From NCBI GenBank assembly GCA_017999075.1, contig JAGOBX010000154.1, positions 1 through 7,808 of the forward strand: a stretch of DNA of 7,808 bases, written 5' to 3'. This DNA is from Candidatus Babelota bacterium (GTDB taxonomy: Bacteria > JAGOBX01). Position numbers and translations under genes: made by a program. Positions 1-6,726 of this stretch are shown piece by piece. Under the pieces are notes generated by a model that was given only the letters and a program-made list of their open reading frames with translations, had not been told where the DNA came from and searched no databases. Position 1 is the first letter of the stretch; each line of letters starts with the position of its first letter.

Positions 1-1
1 A

Positions 2-58
2 CCTTATTCGGTAAATGCAGGTGTACCTGCGAAATTTATTAAATACAGGCATGAATAA
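2..58 (+). CDS. C-terminal end of a probable left-handed beta-helix (hexapeptide) acyltransferase, partial
   Basis: Only the last 18 codons and the TAA stop are present; the gene enters from the left edge. The readable tail contains NAGVPAKFIKYRHE. The pattern AG-x-PAK-x-I-K-Y-R is the usual C-terminal signature of trimeric left-handed beta-helix O-acetyltransferases of the xenobiotic or serine acetyltransferase type, where it follows the last hexapeptide coils. That family transfers acetyl or similar groups from acetyl-CoA, and its members are common in O-antigen and capsule loci. An acylated sugar is therefore a reasonable inference given the glycosyltransferases downstream. The substrate cannot be judged from this fragment. 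A 71-nt gap separates it from the next gene on the same strand. The family call rests on one short motif. Confidence 0.72.
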   Translation, partial: PYSVNAGVPAKFIKYRHE

Positions 59-129
59 AAAATAATATTTTTTGTATGAAAATATAAAAATTAAATTGTT
101 CAGAATGGTATGGTATATAAAAAAATAAT

Positions 130-1212
130 ATGAAAAAAATTCTTATAATATTTCCTGATGAATGGGTTGCATATTCTCCCACAATATTGAATTTTATTGA
201 ATGTTTTAAAAAATGCGGAGAAACTTCTGTAATTGCATTTGACACTGAAAAATTCAGTAATAAGGATAAATTAAAAGAAATAGAGTATATTGATTTATCC
301 GGCAGAATGTCCAGCATACTTAATAAATTGCATTTAAAAAAAATCGTTAAAATATTTTTGGTGGCTGGATGTATTATAAAATTGAAACTAAAACACAAAT
401 ACGATTTGGCTGTAGGTGTTGATTCTATAGGATATTTTACCGCGAAATTATTTTTTAATAATCCTGTTTTTTTATCTTTGGAAATATGTAATGATTTATT
501 TTTTAAAGTTTCAAAGGTTTTTGGAATAAAAAATATCGTTATTCAGACAGAAGAACGAAAAAAATTTTTATTTGGAGATAACGAAAATATTAAAACTTTT
601 TATTTTCAAAATTCTCCTATAATAGATGAGTCGGTTAAAATTCGTGATTTTTTAGGAAAAAGAAGAAATATAATTTATTTGGGTAATTTTATTCCTTCGC
701 GGGGTACAGAATTCTGCGTTCAGGCCCTTTATAAACTTACTGATGACTATACATTGACATTTAAAGGAACAATTGAAAATAATTATAAAAATGAATTAAT
801 AGATAAATATAAAGATTTAATAGAATCGCGTAGACTTATGTTTGATGAAGAGTATTTGAATCAATCTGAACTTATTCAGTTTCTTTCGGAATATTACGTT
901 GGTTTATGTGTATATGATTTATCGGTGATAAAAAAATCTGATTTTAATTATTTGTCGTGTCCTTCAGGAAAACTTTTTAATTATTATGCTGCTGGAATTC
1001 CTGTCATTGGCTCTGATATTATTGGATTAAACTCAGTGATTCATTATAAAACCGGTATTTTGCTGAAAAAATTATTACCAAATGATATAGCTGAAGCAAT
1101 AAAAAAAATAGAATTAAATTATAAAATGTATTTTGAAAATTGCATTTATGCATCGCGTGTTTTCGATTTTAAAAAAAGTTTTGAAAAATTTGCCGCAGAG
1201 TTATTATTATGA
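130..1212 (+). CDS. Glycosyltransferase, GT-B fold (GT4-like), atypical donor-site motif
   Basis: The 360-residue protein begins MKKILIIFPDEW, a first Rossmann beta strand as in GT-B enzymes, and has no signal peptide. The C-terminal half carries the recognisable nucleotide-sugar-binding part: YLGNFIPSRGTE (about 183-194), where the linker enters the second Rossmann domain, then PSGKLFNYYAAGIPVIGSD (278-296) and a TGILL stretch (308-312). These align by eye with the K-L-x-E-Y-x-A-x-G-x-P-V region of GT4 enzymes. The glutamate normally found there is Asn284, and the position eight residues earlier is Ser276, so the EX7E pair is missing. It probably transfers a sugar in the cytoplasm to a lipid-linked glycan; donor and acceptor are unknown. 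No Shine-Dalgarno is visible before the ATG. The 3' end overlaps the next gene by 4 nt (ATGA), suggesting translational coupling. The fold class is fairly sure, the exact family less so. Confidence 0.82.
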   Translation: MKKILIIFPDEWVAYSPTILNFIECFKKCGETSVIAFDTEKFSNKDKLKEIEYIDLSGRMSSILNKLHLKKIVKIFLVAGCIIKLKLKHKYDLAVGVDSIGYFTAKLFFNNPVFLSLEICNDLFFKVSKVFGIKNIVIQTEERKKFLFGDNENIKTFYFQNSPIIDESVKIRDFLGKRRNIIYLGNFIPSRGTEFCVQALYKLTDDYTLTFKGTIENNYKNELIDKYKDLIESRRLMFDEEYLNQSELIQFLSEYYVGLCVYDLSVIKKSDFNYLSCPSGKLFNYYAAGIPVIGSDIIGLNSVIHYKTGILLKKLLPNDIAEAIKKIELNYKMYFENCIYASRVFDFKKSFEKFAAELLL

Positions 1213-2081
1213 ATATATTTGTGGTTATACCTGTATATAACAGAAAAAATATTACTCTTAAATGTTTGACTGATTTGTCAAATCAAACATACAAAAATTT
1301 TAAAATAATATTGTTTGATGACGGATCTTCAGACGGAACCGCTGAAGAAGTAAAAAATAGATTCCCTGAAGTTATATTACTGAAAGGAACTGGAAATTAT
1401 TGGTGGAGCCGTTCTGTAAATTATGGTATTGAATACGCTTTGAAACAAAAAGCAGAATATATTCTTTTACTGAATGACGACGTCAGATTACCGGAAAATT
1501 TTATTTCAAGTTTTGTTGAAGTTTCAAATAAAAATTCTAATGCATTGCTGAGCGCTGCTAATTTTGATGTTTCGACAAATAAAATTTTGTTTGCAGGAGA
1601 AAAACGGGACTGGGTTAAAGCTTCGATAATAAAAAATACTGATTTGTATACCGAACAGGAGTTGAATGCTAAAATTATTATAGAATCAGATTATCTTCCT
1701 GGACGAGGATTATGGGTTCCTGTTTCCGTATTTAATAAAATAGGATTGTTTGATAGTGATAATTTTCCCCAATCTGCAGCTGATTATGATTTTACAATAA
1801 GGGCTAAAAAAGCAGGTTTTCCTTTGTTCTGCTGCATTAGTGCGAGAGTATATTCTGACAGAACTGATCTTGGCGCGGCTAAATTCCCTCCCGTAAAGTT
1901 AAAAAATATAATTTCATATATAACAAGCATAAGATCTGCCGGCTGTTTGAAGATTAGATGGAAATTTGCAATTAAAAATTGTCCCAAATATCTGCTGCCG
2001 AGTTATTTGGTTATTGACACATCGCGTATAATAATAGGTTTTATACTTAAATATTTTAGATTGAAAATTTTTTTTCGATAA
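1209..2081 (+). CDS. Family 2 glycosyltransferase (GT-A fold)
   Basis: This 290-residue protein has the full set of GT2 landmarks. It has an N-terminal VVIPVYNRKNITLKCL strand-helix (5-20), the donor-binding FDDGSSDGT (36-44), the metal-binding LLNDDV (87-92, DxD equivalent with Asp90/Asp91), and an acceptor-side LPGRGLWVP loop (163-171). ADYDF (191-195) is the likely catalytic-base motif, as in rhamnosyltransferase-like enzymes. The segment GNYWWSRSVNYG (62-73) resembles the G-x-N-x-W-W motif of a GT2 subgroup common in surface-glycan loci. The last 60 residues are basic and partly hydrophobic, so peripheral membrane contact is likely. It should add one sugar to a lipid-linked oligosaccharide on the cytoplasmic face; the sugar cannot be predicted. 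The start overlaps the preceding gene by 4 nt, and only a weak GAG lies upstream. An 87-nt gap follows. Confidence 0.92.
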   Translation: MNIFVVIPVYNRKNITLKCLTDLSNQTYKNFKIILFDDGSSDGTAEEVKNRFPEVILLKGTGNYWWSRSVNYGIEYALKQKAEYILLLNDDVRLPENFISSFVEVSNKNSNALLSAANFDVSTNKILFAGEKRDWVKASIIKNTDLYTEQELNAKIIIESDYLPGRGLWVPVSVFNKIGLFDSDNFPQSAADYDFTIRAKKAGFPLFCCISARVYSDRTDLGAAKFPPVKLKNIISYITSIRSAGCLKIRWKFAIKNCPKYLLPSYLVIDTSRIIIGFILKYFRLKIFFR

Positions 2082-2089
2082 GATATAGT
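2061..2089 (+). promoter_or_regulatory. Candidate sigma70-type promoter ahead of the polymerase gene
   Basis: TTGAAA (2061-2066), a 17-nt spacer and TATAGT (2084-2089) match the TTGACA/TATAAT consensus at 5 of 6 bases each with ideal spacing. The -35 box lies in the last codons of the GT2 gene and the -10 box lies just after its stop codon. This would start transcription near 2096, inside the 87-nt gap before the membrane protein gene at 2169. Such AT-rich hexamers arise often by chance here, so the call is tentative. It would act as an internal promoter for the second half of the locus. Confidence 0.3.
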
Positions 2090-2168
2090 GTAATAATAAT
2101 ACTGATAATTTTATAATTATAATGAAATTCTGTTGTGCGAAAAATAATTTTTTACAGTAAAATTTTTT

Positions 2169-3452
2169 ATGAGAAAATTTTCTTTATCATTTTTTTTAAT
2201 ATATCTTGCAATACTGCCTCTGATAGATCAGTTGAATTATAAAATATACGGTAAAATAGGTGTTGACAATGTGCTGTTATTTTTATTATTTTGGATGTCT
2301 TTACTTTCTTTGATTCTTGACAGGGATTCGGTATTTTTAAAAAAAAATATTTTTTATGATAAATTTAAAAATATATCTTTTTTCTTTTACGCATTGATAT
2401 CTTTATACGGACTTGCTTTTTTTTTCCCTACTTATTCTTCTCTGCTGTTCGGAAAAAATTTATCGCCGTATCAGCTTACCATGGGATTGCGTTTTGTTCA
2501 GATGATATTTGTTCTTATAATGCTGAATATTCTCATTGAAGATTTTTCTGATTTGAAATATTGTGTTATAGCCTATTTTACAGGTGCTGCAATTGCAGCG
2601 CTTTTCGGGATAGGTCAGGCGTTTCGTATAAAGTGGTTTTGGGATATAGCTAATGACTATTATTTAATAGGCAAAGCTCATTTGTCTGTTTATAGATTGA
2701 AAATTAAAATTTGTTCATTTTGGCCTGAAAGCGGTAATACTTTCGGGTCATTTATGACTATGAGTATTTTACTTTTGTTCGGTTCTGGAAGAATATTTTT
2801 GCGGAAAAAGATTCTTTTAGCTTTTTTTTTTCTGATAGGATTACTGATTTCTTTGTCGTTCACATCAATAATTTCTCTTATAGCAGCTTCTTTAATTTTA
2901 TGGACAGTATCTTCAATAAGCGAATTTTCAAAAAAATATTCATTGGCTATAGTAAATTCTTCTTTTTTAATTCTAATTCTTATTATAGGGCTTTCAATAT
3001 TGTTTTCTGACCGTATTGAAAAAAGGACTAATTCTTATATGAGATACAGCGTTGACAATCCTTTTCTTATAAGAGGATTAGACAGAAGAACTTTATCCTG
3101 GCGCGGATTCTGGAATAATATTAATACAAGAAATGTATTGGAAACAGTTATAGGCAAAGGCTATGCTTTTTCAAGCACTGCGGATAATTATTATATAGAA
3201 TTGCTTGCCGCAGGCGGATTTTTATCTTTGCTGTTATTTATCGTGATTTTACTGGTTTTTTTATTTTCAAGTTACAATTATTGTCTTGCATTTCAGAAAT
3301 CAGGTTCAGAATTATATTTTATATTCAGGGTTATTCTCGGATGCGGTGTGGCTATATCTGTTATGATGTTTACAGGCAGTTATTTTTCGTATTTGCCTAC
3401 AGTAATGCCGCTTTTAATGCTGTCAGTCGGAGTGAAAAAATGCAGGTATTAA
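2169..3452 (+). CDS. O-antigen polymerase/ligase-like integral membrane protein (Wzy/WaaL superfamily)
   Basis: The 427-residue protein has roughly 11-12 hydrophobic membrane segments, for example near 5-20, 33-50, 68-86, 107-124, 132-150, 192-207, 214-250, 262-279, 345-367, 384-402 and 406-421. A large extracytoplasmic loop lies before the last three segments, near 280-344. The loop carries the family's signature elements: R307-T-L-S-W311-R with aromatic neighbours, GKGY (329-332), and DNYY (339-342) followed by a Gly-rich entry into the next helix. SLSFTSIISL (228-237) corresponds to the usual small-residue helix before the loop. Length and topology fit Wzy polymerases and WaaL ligases, which use undecaprenyl-diphosphate-linked glycans at the periplasmic face. 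Sequence alone does not separate the two, although a position amid glycosyltransferases favours Wzy. No Shine-Dalgarno is visible. Two long in-frame T tracts occur (2417-2425 and 2822-2831). Confidence 0.85.
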   Translation: MRKFSLSFFLIYLAILPLIDQLNYKIYGKIGVDNVLLFLLFWMSLLSLILDRDSVFLKKNIFYDKFKNISFFFYALISLYGLAFFFPTYSSLLFGKNLSPYQLTMGLRFVQMIFVLIMLNILIEDFSDLKYCVIAYFTGAAIAALFGIGQAFRIKWFWDIANDYYLIGKAHLSVYRLKIKICSFWPESGNTFGSFMTMSILLLFGSGRIFLRKKILLAFFFLIGLLISLSFTSIISLIAASLILWTVSSISEFSKKYSLAIVNSSFLILILIIGLSILFSDRIEKRTNSYMRYSVDNPFLIRGLDRRTLSWRGFWNNINTRNVLETVIGKGYAFSSTADNYYIELLAAGGFLSLLLFIVILLVFLFSSYNYCLAFQKSGSELYFIFRVILGCGVAISVMMFTGSYFSYLPTVMPLLMLSVGVKKCRY

Positions 3453-3484
3453 TTTAAACTTAAAAACAATATTATTAAAAATAT

Positions 3485-4657
3485 ATGATTAATATTTTAC
3501 ATTTTACTTATGATTATCCTTCGGCAGTTACTCCTGATAAAACTCCTGCAGTCTTAAATCTTATCAAATCTGTAGAAAATTCCTGCGGACATTTTGTTGT
3601 TAATCTTAACAGAGTAAATTCTTTTAATAAAGAATCTTTTTTTTTCAATAATAATCTCGCAGTGATAAACACGTTCGGTCTTCCCAAAGGAATGTTTTTC
3701 AGGTTCACTTTACACAGGGCATTAAAAAATATTAACACTTTAAAAAAAACTTATGATATTGATTTCAACAAATTTAATCTTATACATTCTCATAAACTTT
3801 GTTTTGAAGGACCAATAGCGTATAACTATTCTTTAAAACATAACATTCCTTTCATAATATCCGTCAGGACGTTTGATTTTCCCGTATTAAAATACAGGAT
3901 TGATTTAAGGTCTTTTTACAAAAAAATATTATTGGCTGCAAAACAAATTATATTTATTTCGCCTTGGATGGAAAATTTTTTAGCAGATATAATAGGTACA
4001 AGTTTTTATAATTCGTATTTGAAAAATAAAACCTTTTGTTTGGGTTCTATCATTAATTTAAATTATTCGGATAAATTAACAATTGCTTTTGATAAAAAAC
4101 AAAGTGTTTTCAAATTTGTTACCGTGATGAAAATATCAGAGTTGTATATTAAAGTTAAAAATATCAGGCGTGTATTAGAATCGTTATCAAAACTTGAAAT
4201 ACCGTTTATGTTTGATATAATTGGAACGGGAGATTCCGGATCAGTAAAGAAATTGAATAAGATGATTGAAAAATACCGATTAAACGGAAAAGTAAGGCTG
4301 ACAGGGTATGTGGAGAATAGATATATTGCTGATTATCTTAAACAGTATGACGCTTATATTATGCCAAGTTATCCTGAAACACTGGGTATGGCATTTATCG
4401 AAGCTTTGAATGCAGGAGTTCCTGTTATATATTCTCAGAACGCGGGTATTGACGGTTTTTTTGATGATTCGATTGGAATAAAAGTCAATCCGTTTGATAT
4501 AAATTCTATTTATCAAGGCATAAAAAAAATTATTGACTTGAATTCTGTTTATAAAAGTAATATAAAGTCTTTAATAGAGTGCGGCGGGCTTGACAGATTT
4601 AAATCCGAATATGTGGGGAAGAATTATTTTTATATTATAAATAAAGCTGTCGAATAA
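3485..4657 (+). CDS. Family 4 glycosyltransferase (GT-B fold)
   Basis: The 390-residue protein is a standard GT4 enzyme. MINILHFTYDYPS opens the N-terminal Rossmann domain, and LIHSHKLCFEGP (99-110) is the H-x-H acceptor-domain motif. FDIIGTGDSG (243-252) and VRLTGYVENRYIADYLKQYDAYIMPSYPETLGMAFIEALNAGVPVI (270-315) make up the donor-binding domain. The EX7E pair is intact at Glu298 and Glu306. It is expected to be a metal-independent, retaining cytoplasmic enzyme that adds a sugar from a nucleotide donor to the growing lipid-linked unit. The donor cannot be inferred. The gene follows the polymerase by 32 nt and precedes the methyltransferase by only 6 nt, so it is probably co-transcribed with both. 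It ends in tandem TAA codons (4655-4660). No Shine-Dalgarno is visible before the start. A T9 tract (3637-3645) lies in frame. Confidence 0.93.
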   Translation: MINILHFTYDYPSAVTPDKTPAVLNLIKSVENSCGHFVVNLNRVNSFNKESFFFNNNLAVINTFGLPKGMFFRFTLHRALKNINTLKKTYDIDFNKFNLIHSHKLCFEGPIAYNYSLKHNIPFIISVRTFDFPVLKYRIDLRSFYKKILLAAKQIIFISPWMENFLADIIGTSFYNSYLKNKTFCLGSIINLNYSDKLTIAFDKKQSVFKFVTVMKISELYIKVKNIRRVLESLSKLEIPFMFDIIGTGDSGSVKKLNKMIEKYRLNGKVRLTGYVENRYIADYLKQYDAYIMPSYPETLGMAFIEALNAGVPVIYSQNAGIDGFFDDSIGIKVNPFDINSIYQGIKKIIDLNSVYKSNIKSLIECGGLDRFKSEYVGKNYFYIINKAVE

Positions 4658-4663
4658 TAAGTT

Positions 4664-5533
4664 ATGAGTTGTATAATTTGCAATAATAATGAATATTCAG
4701 TTTTATTCTCTGCAGGAAAAGCACAGGATGAACCGATTTTAAAGTGCAATTCCTGCGGTCTTATGTTTTTGGATAATAAAAAAGATTACAGCGACCTGCA
4801 GAAATTAAAAAATAATCCTGAAAATTCAGGGATTAGTATTCAATATGCTGAAAAACAAGTTTTACAAATATCTGATTACAAAGATATTTGTGATTTTATT
4901 TTAAAAAATAAAGGCAAAAATGCAAAAGTTCTGGAAATAGGTTCGAATACTGGAGCATTTTTGAATTTTTTGAAAAACCAGGGGTTTGATGCAAAAGGAA
5001 TTGAACCGAATAAATTTGCATATGAATACGCAAAAAAAAATTTTGGGATAGATTTGATTAATGATGATTTGATTTCTGCAAATTTCAAATCTTCTGAATT
5101 TGACGCAGTTGTAATGCTTCACGTTATTGAGCATCTTAAAAATCCGTGTTTAGAACTTTCAGAAATTAAACGTGTTTTGAAACCAGGAGGATTATTGGTT
5201 ATTGAAACTCCTTCATTCGATTCTTTAATATTCAAATTTCTTAAACACAGGGAACGAAGTATTAGATGCAGAGGCCATCTTTTTTTCTTTACTTATGACA
5301 CGTTGAAGCGTTTGTTGAAAAAAAACGGGTTTGATGTTCTTGATTTGAAATATGTAGGAAGAACTTTGACCGTTGAAAGATTGATTCATAATATAGGAAT
5401 AATAATGAGCAGTGTAAAAATCAAACAAATTTTAATGAGTATTTGCAGAATCCTGAAGTTATCAGGATTGAAAATTAAGATTAATATTAAAGATATGCAG
5501 AGAATATATGCGGAAAATAATAAAAGGGATTAA
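4664..5533 (+). CDS. Class I SAM-dependent methyltransferase with N-terminal zinc-knuckle
   Basis: The 289-residue protein starts with a CxxC pair (Cys3, Cys6) matched by a second pair (Cys28, Cys31, in CNSCGLMFL). This is a small zinc-ribbon-like module also seen at the N-terminus of sugar C-methyltransferases and of methyltransferases in glycan loci. The Rossmann core follows: motif I VLEIGSNTGAFL (89-100), acidic strand end GIEP (112-115), FDAVVMLHVIEHLKNP (146-161), and post-motif LKPGGLLVIETPS (172-184). HLFFFTYDTLKRLLKKNGF (205-223) is the usual cap before the last strands. The larger C-terminal domain of roughly 410-residue sugar C-methyltransferases is absent. A methyl transfer to a sugar or glycan acceptor is inferred from context; the target atom is unknown. 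The gene lies 6 nt after the GT4 gene and overlaps the radical SAM gene by 26 nt. The start is set by the cysteine pair immediately after it. Confidence 0.9.
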   Translation: MSCIICNNNEYSVLFSAGKAQDEPILKCNSCGLMFLDNKKDYSDLQKLKNNPENSGISIQYAEKQVLQISDYKDICDFILKNKGKNAKVLEIGSNTGAFLNFLKNQGFDAKGIEPNKFAYEYAKKNFGIDLINDDLISANFKSSEFDAVVMLHVIEHLKNPCLELSEIKRVLKPGGLLVIETPSFDSLIFKFLKHRERSIRCRGHLFFFTYDTLKRLLKKNGFDVLDLKYVGRTLTVERLIHNIGIIMSSVKIKQILMSICRILKLSGLKIKINIKDMQRIYAENNKRD

Positions 5534-6599
5534 TTTTTTCAGAAATTATTTTATTAATCATTATGCCGTAAAATTCGGGTTATATCTGCCGAAACCTGTA
5601 CAGGTATATTGGAACATAACAGACAGCTGTAATTTTAAATGCGTAATGTGCAGCCGCTGGTCTAAAAAAATTAATAGAGAAGAAGAGGTTTCTGTTGAAC
5701 TGATAAAAAACGTGATAGATGATTTGGCTGAATGGGGAGTATATAAATTCGGTATTACAGGTGGAGAACCTTTTACCAGAAAAAAAAATGTTTTTGATGC
5801 TGCCTCTTACGCATCGTCAAAAGGATTATGGACTCATATAGGAACAAATGCATTTCTTCTTGAAGATTCGGATTTAGAAAAATTGCAAAAAATAGGAATA
5901 GGACATTTATCTGTTTCTATTGACGGCACTGAAAAAATTCACGATGCAATTAGATGTCAAAATGGTTCTTTTAAAAAAATTTTAAATGTTTTAAAGTGGG
6001 CAGATAAATTTAAAATTCAAATCAAAATCAATACGGTTCTTACTGCTAAAAATTTAGACTCTATATTTGAAACTGTTGAATTGGCACTGACTTATAAATT
6101 TCCTGTTTTTATTCAGCCGTATAATCCTTATGACTCTAACTTGCTTACAGGACACACTCAAAAAAGTATTTCTGAAATTAATGATAACTGGATAACCGAA
6201 AATCAGAACACGATTCTTGATGATATGCTATATAAAATAATTGCAATGAAAAAAAAATACCCTCAATTTATTTTGAATGATGCCGAACATCTTAAAAATA
6301 TGTGTTCATATTTTAAAAATCCTGTTTCTGTTTATTCTAAATGCGAAACAGGATATAAAAATTTACAGATAACTCCGTATGGAGATATAATAGCATGCTG
6401 GAATTTTAATAAATCAATAGGAAATATTAAAACTGATAAAATCCAAAATATCTGGTATTCGGAAAAATTCAATAAAACCCGCAAAATTATGGATGAATGC
6501 AAGATTCTGTGTATTTCAGGATGCAGGTTTTATCCAAGTCCTCTGAAATTGCTTAATCCGAATAATATAAAAATTTTTCTTAATCGCGGAAAAAAATAG
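5508..6599 (+). CDS. Radical SAM/SPASM domain protein, substrate unknown
   Basis: The 363-residue protein has the radical SAM cluster motif CNFKCVMC (CX3CX2C at Cys41, 45 and 48), whose three cysteines bind the [4Fe-4S] cluster that cleaves SAM. It also has GGEP (85-88), which contacts the SAM amino group, and SIDG (137-140). The C-terminal SPASM-like part has Cys279, then G292-D-I-I-A-C297 (G-x4-C), then Cys331, Cys335 and Cys339 spaced CX3CX3C, enough to hold at least one auxiliary cluster. About 35 residues precede the first motif, with no signal peptide, so it should be cytoplasmic. SPASM proteins modify peptides, sugars or proteins; no small precursor peptide gene is visible nearby. Context suggests a sugar, lipid-carrier or glycan substrate, but that is inference. 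The start at 5508 overlaps the methyltransferase by 26 nt, has a weak AGAGA upstream, and is the only ATG before the cluster motif. An A9 tract (5780-5788) follows the GGEP codons. Confidence 0.93.
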   Translation: MRKIIKGINFFRNYFINHYAVKFGLYLPKPVQVYWNITDSCNFKCVMCSRWSKKINREEEVSVELIKNVIDDLAEWGVYKFGITGGEPFTRKKNVFDAASYASSKGLWTHIGTNAFLLEDSDLEKLQKIGIGHLSVSIDGTEKIHDAIRCQNGSFKKILNVLKWADKFKIQIKINTVLTAKNLDSIFETVELALTYKFPVFIQPYNPYDSNLLTGHTQKSISEINDNWITENQNTILDDMLYKIIAMKKKYPQFILNDAEHLKNMCSYFKNPVSVYSKCETGYKNLQITPYGDIIACWNFNKSIGNIKTDKIQNIWYSEKFNKTRKIMDECKILCISGCRFYPSPLKLLNPNNIKIFLNRGKK

Positions 6600-6641
6600 A
6601 ATTATAAAAATATAATCGTTTTTTTGTTTTTTAGAAGTTTT

Positions 6642-6671
6642 AACATATGAAATTGAAATTGTATGTTTTTT
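6642..6671 (+). terminator. Possible weak intrinsic terminator after the glycan genes
   Basis: An inverted repeat pairs 6642-6650 with 6659-6667. It gives nine pairs, two of them G-U wobbles and only one G-C, around an 8-nt loop. It is followed directly by Ts to 6671. The hairpin-plus-T-run layout and the place between the radical SAM gene and a porin with its own ribosome-binding site fit termination. The stem is AT-rich and weak, so it may be chance. A TATAAT hexamer at 6611-6616 has no matching -35 box. Confidence 0.25.
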
Positions 6672-6716
6672 AAAAAAATTTAATAAGCAATTCTGATTAA
6701 AATTAAAAATTGAAAT

Positions 6717-6721
6717 GGAGG
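6717..6721 (+). promoter_or_regulatory. Strong Shine-Dalgarno sequence of the porin gene
   Basis: GGAGG sits 5 nt before the ATG at 6727 and fixes that start over the in-frame ATG codons at 6733 and 6745. It is the only strong Shine-Dalgarno in the window; the glycan genes upstream have none or only weak GAG/AGAG matches. An ATG at 6722 in another frame stops after two codons. Confidence 0.85.
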
Positions 6722-6726
6722 ATGTT

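Noticed and set aside
111-119. TG-G-TATATA, an extended -10-like element before the first full gene
   Set aside because: It has no -35 box and would start transcription only a few bases before the ATG. It is too weak to call in this AT-rich sequence.
105-128. Seven-codon ORF (MVWYIKK) ending one base before the glycosyltransferase start at 130
   Set aside because: It could be read as a leader peptide, but it has no ribosome-binding site, no attenuator-like hairpins and no codon bias of regulatory meaning. Such short frames are expected by chance.
39-398. 119-codon open frame on the - strand antisense to the first glycosyltransferase gene
   Set aside because: It lies opposite a well-supported gene, is Phe/Ile-rich as expected from antisense of AT-rich coding DNA, and has no recognisable domain. 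The same applies to the antisense frames within 1784-1987, 3514-3738, 4280-4516, 4876-5134 and 5225-5428.
2105-2120. Inverted repeat ATAATT-TTAT-AATTAT in the gap before the polymerase gene
   Set aside because: The stem is six A-T pairs only and no T run follows in position for termination. It is compatible with chance.
5508-6599. Radical SAM protein as part of a ribosomally made peptide (RiPP) cluster
   Set aside because: No small precursor ORF, leader-recognition domain, peptidase or transporter is seen in the window, and the neighbours are glycan genes.
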